DNA of 64,000 nt from Candidatus Nitrosopumilus sp. (GCA_013215285.1 JABSRD010000001.1:242571-306570), one strand, 5' to 3'; shown: positions 26,402 to 35,360, counted from the stretch's first letter. The notes: generated by a model from the sequence alone, not told the origin. Program-made: numbers and translations.

Positions 26402-26451
26402 TAATCTTAGTATAAATTTCACACAAAATATAAGAATATGGCTTAAATTAC

Positions 26452-26465
26452 TTATACTAGTATAA
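26452..26465. promoter_or_regulatory. 14-bp perfect palindrome before the PhoU-like regulator
   Basis: TTATACTAGTATAA is a perfect inverted repeat ending one base before the TTG start at 26467. Its right half extends into TAGTATAAATT (26458-26468), which recurs exactly at 26408-26418 in front of pantoate kinase. The site would cover the transcription start of the regulator gene. Binding by its own AbrB domain is a plausible inference. Confidence 0.5.
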
Positions 26466-26466
26466 A

Positions 26467-27447
26467 TTGACTAAATTTGTTCGACGCCTGCAAAAAATTG
26501 GTAGTAGTATTCTAGTGTCATTGCCAAAAGAATGGGTAGATGCAAATAATCTAATCAAAGGAAATCAGGTTGAACTTGAAACTGGACAAAATACTATTTC
26601 GATATCTGCAAACAAAGACACACGACCAACAAAAGAACTTACAATCTCATACCCATTACCAAAAGAAGAAAATATTGTAGCTGATCTTACTGGAGCTTAT
26701 CTTTTAGGATATGATGTTATTGAAGTAAATTCTAAATCAATTATTCCTGCAGAAGATAGAGAAGATATTCGTAATTCTATGAGAAGATTAGTTGGCATGG
26801 AAATAATTGAAGAAGATGCATCTCACATTAATATGCAATTTTTATTAGATGCAACAACACTCAATCCAGAAAAAATTCTCAAACGAATGAGCTCAATTGC
26901 ACTTGGCATGTATAATGATGCATCTAATGGATTAATTTTAGATGACAAGTCAAATTTACAAACATTATCAAAACGTGATGTTGAGGTAAATAGACAATAT
27001 TTCTTACTGGTTCGTTTAATTCGTAGTACACTTATTGATAAAAGATTAGCTAGCATATTTAATTTAGAAAATATTGATGTTCTTGATTATCGAGTTGCAG
27101 CAAATCTTATTGAGAATGCAGGTGACTCAATTGTTGAAGTTTCAAATTTCATTTATAATTCATCTTTATCAAAAGAACACTCAAAAAAAATTTTTGATAT
27201 AGTTAAAAATTTTAGTAAAATTGCAGAGAAATTTATTGATGCATTCACAAAACCTGATAGACTTTTAGCTATTGAGGCTATATCACTGCATAAAAATTAT
27301 GAAGAACAACTTAGTTTATTGAGAACAACATTTAGTACAAAAAAACAAATTCCTATAGATTTTCTTGATCTAGTCTATATGTTTGAAAGAATTGCACAAT
27401 CTTGGGCTGATATTGCAGATCTTGTAAAGCCTATCTACAATGAATAA
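26467..27447 (+). CDS. AbrB-PhoU fusion, phosphate uptake regulator-like
   Basis: An N-terminal SpoVT/AbrB DNA-binding domain (about residues 1-50: VRRLQKIGSSILVSLPKEWV) is joined to one or two PhoU-type helical bundles (about 100-325). The PhoU metal-site motifs are poorly kept, for example AGDSIVEVSNF. Archaeal proteins of this layout are thought to control phosphate transport directly at DNA, but no pst genes are nearby. The start is TTG 26467; a later start would cut the AbrB strand. Its stop adjoins the NUDIX gene with no gap. Confidence 0.82.
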   Translation: MTKFVRRLQKIGSSILVSLPKEWVDANNLIKGNQVELETGQNTISISANKDTRPTKELTISYPLPKEENIVADLTGAYLLGYDVIEVNSKSIIPAEDREDIRNSMRRLVGMEIIEEDASHINMQFLLDATTLNPEKILKRMSSIALGMYNDASNGLILDDKSNLQTLSKRDVEVNRQYFLLVRLIRSTLIDKRLASIFNLENIDVLDYRVAANLIENAGDSIVEVSNFIYNSSLSKEHSKKIFDIVKNFSKIAEKFIDAFTKPDRLLAIEAISLHKNYEEQLSLLRTTFSTKKQIPIDFLDLVYMFERIAQSWADIADLVKPIYNE

Positions 27448-27963
27448 TTAGTAGAGTTTCTTTTTTACAGCATAAGTCAAAACAGCACATATGGTTTTTG
27501 AATCCTGTATTTTTCCTGATTTTATCATTCTGAGTAATTTTTTCATATCAATTTTTACTACTGATAATATTTCATCATCATCTAATTTCAAATCTGCAAC
27601 TTTCTTTAATCCTGATGCTACAAAACAGTGGATTACTTCTGTGTTATACCCAATTGATGGGTAGTATGTAATTAGTGGAGTCATTTTTCTTGCTCTATAT
27701 CCTGTTTCTTCTTCTAGTTCTCTAAATGCACAATTTATCGGCTCTTCTTTTTTTTCTAATGTTCCAGCTGGAATTTCTAAAACATATCCGTGAGGAAATC
27801 TATGTTGTTTAACTAGAATCACTTTATTGTCTTCATCAAAAGCAAGCATTGCAGCAGCTCCTCTATGTTCTATCATTTCACGTCTAACTTTTCTTCCCTC
27901 TATTTTTATATCATAAACACTAAGCCCCAAAATTTTACCATCATAAATTTTCTTTTTCTTCAC
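27448..27963 (-). CDS. NUDIX hydrolase, ADP-ribose pyrophosphatase type
   Basis: A 171-aa NUDIX protein. The box GTLEKKEEPINCAFRELEEETGY keeps the REL-x-EE-x-G core that binds Mg, preceded by LEIPAG, which is typical of ADP-ribose pyrophosphatases. It probably hydrolyses ADP-ribose or related nucleotide sugars to AMP plus sugar phosphate. It lies 25 bases downstream of the Lrp-like regulator on the same strand and converges on the PhoU-like gene without a gap. Confidence 0.9.
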   Translation of the reverse strand: MKKKKIYDGKILGLSVYDIKIEGRKVRREMIEHRGAAAMLAFDEDNKVILVKQHRFPHGYVLEIPAGTLEKKEEPINCAFRELEEETGYRARKMTPLITYYPSIGYNTEVIHCFVASGLKKVADLKLDDDEILSVVKIDMKKLLRMIKSGKIQDSKTICAVLTYAVKKKLY

Positions 27964-27988
27964 AAAAATTCTTAGAAATTGTTATTAT

Positions 27989-28891
27989 TTAATTTGTTTG
28001 ATATGTCAGGTGTAGTTTTGGTGCTTTTTTGAAATTATTGATAGTATTTTTTAACCACTCCATATAAAATGAAATTTTCTTTGGAATGAATAAATCCACT
28101 GATTTTACATTTTTAATGTTTCTGACTTTTTGAGTTAGTTCATCCATTTTGAAAACATTATCACTATACATTAATAAAACAATTTGATTTTTTGCAATAA
28201 AAGGAATTTGTAAATATGATTCAGAAAATGTCTCGTTCATATTTTTTAATGTTTCTTTAAGATCTCCTTCTATCCATGCAAGTATTGCATGAGGAATAAA
28301 ATCTATAATTTTTTTAGGATCATAAATTAAAGTAAACTGAATACCATCATTTTCTTGTAATTTTTCAATACATCTAGTAATTGTTTTTGTTGACATTTTT
28401 GTATTCTTTGCAATTTTTTCTATTTTTTGTCTTGGATCTTTAATTAATTCTTCTAGAATTTCTAAATCTGTTTTAGTAAAATTTGAACTAAATCCTGGAT
28501 TCTCTGCTTCAAAAATGGATAATACTCTAACATCTTTCATCAATTTGTTTGCAAGTATAATTTTCTGTTCTAAATTTTCTTTTATAACAACACTACAAAC
28601 TGTAATTCCACCTACACATGGAGCTACAAAATATGGTTCACCTACAAGACTTACTTGTTCCAAAATTTCATTGATGTTTTCACCTGATACAACAAAATAC
28701 AAAACACCATAACCTAAAACCGGTGGTTCAACTTTTATGAAAAATCCTTCAATAATACCTCTTTTTTCCATTTTTTTAATTCTGGCTCGTACTGCTCCAC
28801 CTGATATTCCAATTTCAATTCCTATTTGCCTGTCTGATTTTCTACAATTATTCAAAAGTCTATTTAGAATATTCATATCTAAATTGTCCAT
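27989..28891 (-). CDS. Lrp/AsnC-type regulator with two HTH domains (300 aa)
   Basis: The first winged HTH (residues about 3-60: DRQIGIEIGISGGAVRARIK) is followed by a RAM-like beta-alpha domain. A second HTH at about 142-195 (NFTKTDLEILEELI through KTITRCIEKLQ) is then followed by a second alpha/beta domain. The protein is thus a tandem duplication of the Lrp unit, a form common in thaumarchaea. It is divergent from the MacB-like ABC operon at 29008 and may regulate it; the ligand is unknown. Confidence 0.82.
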   Translation of the reverse strand: MDNLDMNILNRLLNNCRKSDRQIGIEIGISGGAVRARIKKMEKRGIIEGFFIKVEPPVLGYGVLYFVVSGENINEILEQVSLVGEPYFVAPCVGGITVCSVVIKENLEQKIILANKLMKDVRVLSIFEAENPGFSSNFTKTDLEILEELIKDPRQKIEKIAKNTKMSTKTITRCIEKLQENDGIQFTLIYDPKKIIDFIPHAILAWIEGDLKETLKNMNETFSESYLQIPFIAKNQIVLLMYSDNVFKMDELTQKVRNIKNVKSVDLFIPKKISFYMEWLKNTINNFKKAPKLHLTYQTN

Positions 28892-28972
28892 TATATTACT
28901 TAAAGTACCTCAATTGAATATAGAAATTACTAATTTTATATAAAATTGTCTATATCATGATTTTTTATATCA

Positions 28973-28987
28973 AATATATTATATATT
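28973..28987 (+). promoter_or_regulatory. Probable TATA box of the ABC transporter operon
   Basis: AATATATTATATATT is an odd-length inverted repeat (7-base arms, central T) centred 28 bases before the GTG start at 29008, the spacing expected for a leaderless transcript. Its symmetry and the AT-rich 28920-28990 region could also serve the divergent Lrp-type gene. Confidence 0.45.
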
Positions 28988-29007
28988 AGACTATTTTATT
29001 AATTCCT

Positions 29008-30195
29008 GTGGATTATAGACTAAGATTAGCAAAAAGAATGCTATTCAACAAAAGAGGAAGTTTGATTGGTGCAGTTTTAGCTGTAACAATTGGAATTTTA
29101 GTAATTCACGTAAATTTTGTAATATTTCAGGGATTGTTTGATGCTATAGTTAGAGATATCAGTGATTATAGAAATGGTGATGTTCTTGTAACTGATGAAG
29201 CTGATTATATCGATAAATCTGATTTATCACTTGTAAATTGGTTTGAAAGAATTCCGTATGTTGAAGCTGCTGCGCCGCGGCTTTCATCAACTGCTGAAAT
29301 GAATATGACAAAAAATGGAAAACGAATTGAAGAAACTAGAGTGCCAATAGTTGGAGTTGATCCATTTCGTGATATTATAACATCAACTGTTCACAAAACT
29401 GTAACTGAAGGAAGTTTTGTCTTTTCAAGAAATTCCATTGTACTCGGAACAAATGTAGCAAGAGATCTTGGAGGAGCTCAAGTGGGAGATAGTGTTAAAG
29501 TTCTTGTAGTTGATAGATGGGGCCAAGATCAAATTAGAAGATTCACTGTTTCTGGAATAGCAAATTCTCCTGGAGGTCAAGGATTTGATTATACAGCTGT
29601 TGTACATATTGATACTTTGCGTGATATGATGAGTAGACCGGGAGATACTGGTTCAATAATGGTAAAGCTAAATGATCCTTCTAAAGCGTTAGAGGTAAAA
29701 GAATTCTTTTTACGTTCATTTCCAAATGATGATTTTATTGCAGAAACTATAGAGGAATCAGCTGAACAACAACTTGCAGGATTTAGATCTGGTATTGCAA
29801 TGATTAGTATGATAGGATATTTTGGAATGATGTCTTCTGCATTTGCTGTTGTTACTATTCAAATGATGTTGGTGAATGGAAAAACTAAAGAAATTGGTAT
29901 AATGAGATCAATTGGAGCTAAAAGAAAAGATATTCTAATAATTTTTATTCTTCAGGGAATGCTTATTGGAGCAATTGGAGCTGGAGTAGGAACTGCAGCA
30001 GGTGTAGGTTATACATTTTATGCAAAGGAAACTAAGATGACATTCAATAACAGTCTCCCTCTTGAAGTAACCTTCAACTGGGGAAAGATTGTACAAACTG
30101 CTTTGACCTCATTTATCTTAGCTGTTATTGCGTCGTTGTATCCTGCTTACAGGGCAACAAAGCTATTACCTGTGGAGGCAATGAGATCTGTCTAG
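29008..30195 (+). CDS. ABC transporter permease, MacB/FtsX type
   Basis: A 395-aa permease with an N-terminal membrane helix (about residues 17-40), a large extracytoplasmic MacB-like domain, and three C-terminal helices (about 265-385). The cytoplasmic coupling segment GIMRSIGAKRKDILIIF is characteristic of FtsX/MacB, and the protein ends YPAYRATKLLPVEAMRSV. Such permeases do not transport through a channel but pass on mechanical force or extract lipids and lipoproteins. It starts at GTG 29008. The ATPase gene overlaps its stop. Confidence 0.9.
   Translation: MDYRLRLAKRMLFNKRGSLIGAVLAVTIGILVIHVNFVIFQGLFDAIVRDISDYRNGDVLVTDEADYIDKSDLSLVNWFERIPYVEAAAPRLSSTAEMNMTKNGKRIEETRVPIVGVDPFRDIITSTVHKTVTEGSFVFSRNSIVLGTNVARDLGGAQVGDSVKVLVVDRWGQDQIRRFTVSGIANSPGGQGFDYTAVVHIDTLRDMMSRPGDTGSIMVKLNDPSKALEVKEFFLRSFPNDDFIAETIEESAEQQLAGFRSGIAMISMIGYFGMMSSAFAVVTIQMMLVNGKTKEIGIMRSIGAKRKDILIIFILQGMLIGAIGAGVGTAAGVGYTFYAKETKMTFNNSLPLEVTFNWGKIVQTALTSFILAVIASLYPAYRATKLLPVEAMRSV
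30174..30178 (+). promoter_or_regulatory. Shine-Dalgarno site supporting a CTG start
   Basis: GGAGG lies inside the end of the permease gene, 9 bases before CTG 30188. It decides the start of the ATPase gene because no in-frame ATG, GTG or TTG exists between the preceding TGA (30182) and GTG 30344, which is beyond Walker A. Confidence 0.6.
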
Positions 30196-30892
30196 AGTAC
30201 TTGAAATTAACAATCTAAGCAAGATTTACGGAGAAGGAGAAAGTAAAGTCAAAGCTCTTGATAATGTATCATTATCCATTGAGCAAGGAGAAGTTGTTTT
30301 AATTGTTGGAAGTTCTGGTTCTGGTAAATCTACATTACTTAATGTGATTGGATTATTAGATCGTCCAACAAATGGAAAGATCTTCATTGATGGAATTGAT
30401 ACTACAACATTAAATGATGATAAAATTTCTTCATTTAGAAATAAAAAATTAGGATTTATTTTCCAATTTTCTAATTTACTTAGTGATCTTACTGTATTAG
30501 AAAATGTATTGTTACCAAGACAAATTGCTGGAACTAATGACACTGCTGAAAGAGATGCTAAAGATTTACTAAAAGCAGTTGGGCTTGAAGATCAACTGTA
30601 TAAGCGTACAAATAAAATTTCAGGCGGACAAGCTCAAAGAGCTGCAATAGCAAGAGGATTAATCAATAAACCTTCAATAATTTTAGCAGACGAACCTACT
30701 GGCAACCTTGATTCATTGACTTCTGAAACTATTGTTCAATTAATGAAATCTATGGCGAAAAAACTTAATCAAACATTCATTATTGTAACACATGATAGAA
30801 AAAATTTTGGAGATGTTGATCAAGTAATTACAATTAAAGATGGTAAAGCTTTCAAAGGTGACAAACCTTCAGAAATGGAGATTATTGCATAA
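30188..30892 (+). CDS. ABC transporter ATPase, LolD/MacB type, apparent CTG start
   Basis: The full ATPase is 234 aa: Walker A GSSGSGKST, Q-loop FIFQFSNLLSDLTV, signature KISGGQAQRAAIARG, Walker B ILADEPTGNLDS and switch His in VTHD. The family N-terminus VLEINNLSKIYGEG is encoded, but only CTG 30188 could start it; it overlaps the permease stop by 8 bases and has a GGAGG site in front. A start at GTG 30344 would lose Walker A and leave a dead protein. It powers the adjacent permease. Confidence 0.88.
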   Translation: MSRVLEINNLSKIYGEGESKVKALDNVSLSIEQGEVVLIVGSSGSGKSTLLNVIGLLDRPTNGKIFIDGIDTTTLNDDKISSFRNKKLGFIFQFSNLLSDLTVLENVLLPRQIAGTNDTAERDAKDLLKAVGLEDQLYKRTNKISGGQAQRAAIARGLINKPSIILADEPTGNLDSLTSETIVQLMKSMAKKLNQTFIIVTHDRKNFGDVDQVITIKDGKAFKGDKPSEMEIIA

Positions 30893-32200
30893 ATGAATCT
30901 CAAACTTTTATTATCATTATTTGTAATAGGACTTTTACCATTTATTTTTCATAACTCTTATGCTCAAATAACATCTGGTGGCTTTGGAAATTCTCCTTTT
31001 GAACGAGATTTTGGAGATGTCAAATTCCTTGATGCTTATTTTGGAACCAGTGATGAAAAATTTGAAGTTGATTCTGGGAGCAAAAATGTACCATTTACTG
31101 TAATTATGGCAAATGTTGGAACTCAAGATATTACAGGAATTAGAGGACAACTATCCTTACCTCTTGGTTTTTCATCATCAGATGGACCTGGTTCAGTAAT
31201 CTATGCAGACGCTAATTCAAATTCTAATGCTGGAGAAAATTTCCATCTAACATTTTTTGTTGACATAGATAACGATGTTAGAATTCAACAATATCCTGGT
31301 GCTGTAAAAGTAGATTATTCTAGATTAAGAGAATCAGGAGTTAGAACTTCATTCGAAGATTTTAATTTTAAAGTTACTGGAGAAAGCGTGATAAATGTAC
31401 GTGCATTGAATCCGTTTCTTACATCTTTGAAACAAAATCATATTATAATTGAAATTTCAAATGATGGAACTGCACCAGTTTCTAGTGTAAAAATTGCCTT
31501 GAAAAATACACAAAGTGAAAGAGCATCAACAACTCAATCTGTTACTAATGTTGAAAATGTTGTAATTCTCAATACTGATTGGCAAATTGGTGACATTGAT
31601 GCAAAATCAAAGAAATTAATTGAACTTGATGTGTATGTGCCAACATCTTTGAAGGGTGATACTTTACGTGCACCAATTGAAATAACTTACTTTAATGCAC
31701 ATGGAGATAAACATACTATTTCACGAATTGCAGATTTCTTTGTTAAAGGCCTCATTGACTTATTAGTTTACAATGTTCATGTCATTGAATTATCTGGCAC
31801 ACAAATGATAATTGGCGAAATAATTAATGAAGGCAATGAAGATGGGTTGTTTGGATTTGTAACTCTTGAATCTGCTGAAAATTCAAACATTAAATCTAAT
31901 ACTCAATTTATTGATGAAATTGAAACTGATGCCCCTGTACCATTTAATATTCCAATTGAATTTAATGGTGAACCAAGATATGGAGAACATGATATTACCA
32001 TTATTGTAAGATACAAAGACAGTGTCAGAGATGAAATTTTTCTAACTTATGATAAGACAATTTTTGTTCAAGAATTATCAAATGACAATGATAATGGCCC
32101 TGATTTTACAATGATAATTATTCCAGTTATTTTAGTAATAGGAATGGGAATCTACATGATACGTAGGCGTAAAAAAACTGCAATTGAGGCCAGCAATTAA
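30893..32200 (+). CDS. Extracytoplasmic COG1361-like surface protein of the ABC operon
   Basis: It starts at ATG 30893, directly after the ATPase stop. A signal peptide (about residues 1-24, ending NSYAQ) precedes three or four CARDB/NEW3-like beta-sandwich domains, seen in VPFTVIMANVGTQDITGI and the similar HIIIEISNDGTAPVSSVKI. One C-terminal membrane helix (about 404-425) ends in RRRKK. COG1361 proteins are S-layer-related. In this operon it is probably the partner through which the MacB-like pump acts on the cell surface. Confidence 0.8.
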   Translation: MNLKLLLSLFVIGLLPFIFHNSYAQITSGGFGNSPFERDFGDVKFLDAYFGTSDEKFEVDSGSKNVPFTVIMANVGTQDITGIRGQLSLPLGFSSSDGPGSVIYADANSNSNAGENFHLTFFVDIDNDVRIQQYPGAVKVDYSRLRESGVRTSFEDFNFKVTGESVINVRALNPFLTSLKQNHIIIEISNDGTAPVSSVKIALKNTQSERASTTQSVTNVENVVILNTDWQIGDIDAKSKKLIELDVYVPTSLKGDTLRAPIEITYFNAHGDKHTISRIADFFVKGLIDLLVYNVHVIELSGTQMIIGEIINEGNEDGLFGFVTLESAENSNIKSNTQFIDEIETDAPVPFNIPIEFNGEPRYGEHDITIIVRYKDSVRDEIFLTYDKTIFVQELSNDNDNGPDFTMIIIPVILVIGMGIYMIRRRKKTAIEASN

Positions 32201-32238
32201 ATTTTAAATTTAAAAAAGAAAAATATGGTCTATTCAAA

Positions 32239-32565
32239 TTGAGATTAAGTATTGTTGTAATTATTACGGTTTTAGCTATTGTAAGTGCTATAATTCTTTT
32301 AGGTTTTTTTACCAACCAAGAATTTATTGAAATTTCTGAAATCACAGCTCAAATTGAAAATTTAGAGATATACAAAAGTGAACTAGAAAAACTTCACCAA
32401 TCCAATTTACAAATTTTAGAAGATTTAGAAACTCAAATAGTAAATTCTGATGTTCATTTAGAACAAATCAATGCAGAAATTGATATAATAAAACAGGTAA
32501 TTACTGAAAATAAGAAAGAACTTGAACATGTAATCAATAGATTGTCTCAAATAGAATCCCCTTAA
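32239..32565 (+). CDS. Membrane-anchored coiled-coil protein (108 aa)
   Basis: One N-terminal membrane helix (about residues 4-24) is followed by a continuous coiled coil (about 30-105) with regular Leu/Ile heptads. It starts at TTG 32239, 38 bases after the ABC-operon surface protein, and may be cotranscribed with it. The coiled coil would be extracytoplasmic if the helix is a signal anchor. No family was recognised. Confidence 0.6.
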   Translation: MRLSIVVIITVLAIVSAIILLGFFTNQEFIEISEITAQIENLEIYKSELEKLHQSNLQILEDLETQIVNSDVHLEQINAEIDIIKQVITENKKELEHVINRLSQIESP

Positions 32566-32633
32566 TCTGATTTTTACTCCTGAAATTTTTACATCATAAT
32601 TATATCGTACCTTAAAGTAATCATATACTAGGT

Positions 32634-32702
32634 ATGACAAAGGGCATATTTCTATTTCTAGCGGGAAGTATTGTTGGATTTATTACAACTCCATTTCTTT
32701 GA
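32634..32702 (+). CDS. Possible 22-aa membrane microprotein
   Basis: ATG 32634 to TGA 32702 encodes MTKGIFLFLAGSIVGFITTP plus two residues, a single hydrophobic helix with a positively charged start. A TATA-like TTATATCG near 32600-32607 lies about 30 bases upstream. Chance frames of this size are frequent, so only the TATA spacing and the clean membrane helix support it. Confidence 0.3.
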   Translation: MTKGIFLFLAGSIVGFITTPFL

Positions 32703-32743
32703 ATTATTTTTCTAAATTCATATAGTTACTGATTTAGTCATGT

Positions 32744-32935
32744 TTGTTGGAAACACATCAAAAGCTAACATTTGTTGGAGTCATTTTACTAATACTTACA
32801 TTTCTAATTAATTACTATCATCAGGAAAACCATCCTGATATGGGATTCAACTATGCATATGTTCCAGGGATTGCAATGGTAACTGTATTTGCAATTAGTT
32901 TGATTCTATTTACAAAAGATAGATTATGGGATTAA
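32744..32935 (+). CDS. Two-helix membrane protein (63 aa)
   Basis: Two membrane helices (about residues 8-25 and 40-57) are joined by an external loop with NYYHQENHPDMG. The protein ends FTKDRLWD. It starts at TTG 32744; an overlapping ATG at 32739 in another frame gives only 23 codons. Family not recognised. It is followed by an AT-rich gap before 33046. Confidence 0.55.
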   Translation: MLETHQKLTFVGVILLILTFLINYYHQENHPDMGFNYAYVPGIAMVTVFAISLILFTKDRLWD

Positions 32936-33045
32936 TTATTTTATTTTCATATCAATTTAGTTATCCCTCAAATACAATACATGCTATATCAATATTGAAG
33001 CATTTTTGACTGTAAGATTATAAGCAATTACTAGATCTTGGCATT

Positions 33046-33429
33046 ATGCCTGGAAGTGAGATTGAAGTTCCAAAAGAATTACGAGAATTTATGCTAGATG
33101 AAGCAGAAGAAACTTTTCTTGGACAAAAAAATGGAGCATACAAACAGCATCGTTATGGTAATTTACATATTAGAGAATACGATGATAAATTTTTAGTTCA
33201 TACTGATAGAGTTGATCCTAGAAAAAATCCAGCAGGACATTTAGTTCATGATGCACCTGAAGTTTTAATTGGTTTAGCTTGTGCAATTTTTGGCGGTTCA
33301 CATGTTGCAAAAAAGTTTTTAAATAAAAAATCAAAAAAAACATCACTTGCTTCTGGTTTGATCTCATCAATTATTTTTGGGTATTTAGGATATGTTGCAA
33401 CAAAAAAAATTAAAAATTATTTGGAGTAA
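33046..33429 (+). CDS. Hypothetical protein with C-terminal membrane hairpin (127 aa)
   Basis: The N-terminal half is soluble and charged (PKELREFMLDEAEETFLG). It is followed by two hydrophobic stretches at about residues 71-86 and 98-117, with a Lys-rich loop between. ATG 33046 lies 25 bases after a clear TTATAAG box (33018-33024), which fits a leaderless transcript. It is 5 bases upstream of the UbiB-type kinase gene and probably cotranscribed, so a role in the same membrane process is possible. Confidence 0.65.
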   Translation: MPGSEIEVPKELREFMLDEAEETFLGQKNGAYKQHRYGNLHIREYDDKFLVHTDRVDPRKNPAGHLVHDAPEVLIGLACAIFGGSHVAKKFLNKKSKKTSLASGLISSIIFGYLGYVATKKIKNYLE

Positions 33430-33434
33430 ATTTT

Positions 33435-34979
33435 ATGTCTACTATTAGAACCATAGAAATATTCATCAAACTTTTACCATCAATTCTTGCATTACGTAGA
33501 GATAGAAAAAAATGGATTAATCAGGATAAAACCGAAATAGATTCAAAACAATTTCGAAAAAATGCTCGTAAAGTACTTAATATATTTATTTCATTAGGAC
33601 CTGTTTACATTAAATTGGGACAGTGGCTTTCTTCTAGAGCTGATATCTTACCTCAACCTTATTTGGAAGAGCTTGCTAAATTACAGGATAGTGTACCTGC
33701 TGCTCCATTTGATCAAGTAAAACCAATTATTGAAAAAGATCTTGGACCTATTGATGAAAAATTTGATAAAATAGATCCAAATCCTATTGCAGGTGCATCA
33801 TTAGGACAAGTTTACCTAGGTTCTATCTCTGGTCAACAAGTTGCAATTAAAGTAAAAAGACCTGGTATTGAAAAAGTTGTAGCAAAAGACATCAAAGTTT
33901 TAAAAAGAATTCTTCCATTAGGATTAAGATTTGTTGATCGAAATTTACGTTATTCAGCAAAAGCCATGTTATCCCAATTTATTGAAAGTATTCATGAAGA
34001 GATGGATTATACAATAGAATCTGAAAACCTCAAAAAAATCAAAAAAGATATGGAAACTAACAACAAAGTCATTATACCCTCAGTTTTTGATGATTTTTCC
34101 TCAAAAAATGTGCTTACAATGGAATATCTTCCAGGAATTAAAGTCACAAATGTACAAGCATTAGATGAGAGAGGAATTGACCGAGAACAACTAGTCATTG
34201 ATGTCCATAAGGTCTTTTTCACAATGCTTCTAAAACACTCAATTTTTCATGCAGATCCACATCCTGGAAATATATCAGTAACTGGTGATGGGAGACTTAT
34301 TTTATATGATTATGGAATGGTTGGACGGATAAATAATGAAACAAGATTCAGATTAATCCGGTTGTATCTTGCACTAGTTGAAAAAAATCCTCCAAGGGTT
34401 GTTAATGCTATGATTGATCTTGGAATGCTAGTTCCTGGATATAACAGAATAGTAATTGAAAAAGGAATTGAACTTTCAATTCGTGCAATGCATGGGAATA
34501 AACCTGATGAAATGGAAGTAGAAAGTTTGATGGAACTTGCAAATCAAACCATGAGTAAATTTCCATTTGTACTACCAAAAAATTTAGCATTGTATATGAG
34601 AATGGCATCAATTATTGAGGGAATCTACAAAACACATGATGTTGATTTTAAGTTTGTAACAGTACTAAAAACTATTCTTGAAGAAGAAAATCTAATTCCA
34701 AGTGCATATGTAGAAGAATTAAAAATATCATTTGATAATTTTGCAAAATCAATTGATTCTGTACTAAAAATTGGACCTGAGATGAAAAAATTCATGGATG
34801 AAACTCAAATTTTTATGAAAAAAAGAAAACCAATGATATTACTTAGTGGAAGTATATTTTCATCTGCAATTTTTATGGGTTCTGTATTTTTGTATCAATC
34901 CAATGAATTACTTGGTTTATCTGGGATGATTACTTCTGGTTTGATAATGATAGCTTCAGGATTTTTCAGAAAATATTAG
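33435..34979 (+). CDS. ABC1/UbiB family atypical kinase
   Basis: A 514-aa UbiB/AarF-type protein. The KxGQ motif is in YIKLGQWLSSRADILP, an Ala-rich ATP loop is at GASLGQVYLG, the catalytic region is FHADPHPGNI, and the metal-binding DYGMVGR replaces DFG. Two C-terminal membrane helices (about residues 470-512) anchor it. Relatives support quinone synthesis as ATPases; thaumarchaea use menaquinone-type quinones, so a quinone role is reasonable. The stop adjoins the convergent Hsp20 gene. Confidence 0.9.
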   Translation: MSTIRTIEIFIKLLPSILALRRDRKKWINQDKTEIDSKQFRKNARKVLNIFISLGPVYIKLGQWLSSRADILPQPYLEELAKLQDSVPAAPFDQVKPIIEKDLGPIDEKFDKIDPNPIAGASLGQVYLGSISGQQVAIKVKRPGIEKVVAKDIKVLKRILPLGLRFVDRNLRYSAKAMLSQFIESIHEEMDYTIESENLKKIKKDMETNNKVIIPSVFDDFSSKNVLTMEYLPGIKVTNVQALDERGIDREQLVIDVHKVFFTMLLKHSIFHADPHPGNISVTGDGRLILYDYGMVGRINNETRFRLIRLYLALVEKNPPRVVNAMIDLGMLVPGYNRIVIEKGIELSIRAMHGNKPDEMEVESLMELANQTMSKFPFVLPKNLALYMRMASIIEGIYKTHDVDFKFVTVLKTILEEENLIPSAYVEELKISFDNFAKSIDSVLKIGPEMKKFMDETQIFMKKRKPMILLSGSIFSSAIFMGSVFLYQSNELLGLSGMITSGLIMIASGFFRKY

Positions 34980-35360
34980 TTATTCAATTGATATATTTTT
35001 TCCTTTCTTTATTACAGGAATAATTAGTGTAAGAACACCATTTTCATATTTAGCAGATTCAATTTTTTCTTCTCCTTGTTTAACATCAATTGGAAGTCTA
35101 ATTTTTTTATCAATTATATTTGGTCTTTGATTTGAAATTAATGATTCTGATTCTTTCTCATTAATTATTTTTTGAGCTTTGATTGAAAGAATATCTCCAC
35201 ATAAAGTTAATTCAATATCTTTTTTGGCAAATCCTGGAATGTCAATTATCACTTTAAGATTATCATCATTTAGATGAATATCAATTGCTGGTAAAACAAA
35301 TTCATAAAATTCTCTAGATTTGTTTCCAATTTCCTTGATTACTTCTTTAACAAGTCCCAT
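34980..35360 (-). CDS. Small heat-shock protein, Hsp20/alpha-crystallin family
   Basis: A 126-aa protein with an alpha-crystallin domain: the DIPGFAKKDIELTLCGDILS strands and the closing YENGVLTLIIPV, followed by a short tail. The C-terminal I-x-I anchoring motif is reduced to NISIE. It binds unfolded proteins without ATP. It starts at ATG 35360 and ends one base after the UbiB-type gene on the other strand. Confidence 0.9.
   Translation of the reverse strand: MGLVKEVIKEIGNKSREFYEFVLPAIDIHLNDDNLKVIIDIPGFAKKDIELTLCGDILSIKAQKIINEKESESLISNQRPNIIDKKIRLPIDVKQGEEKIESAKYENGVLTLIIPVIKKGKNISIE

Noticed and set aside
30344..30892. 182-codon ATPase frame starting at GTG 30344
   Set aside because: It begins after Walker A; the complete ATPase is encoded from CTG 30188.
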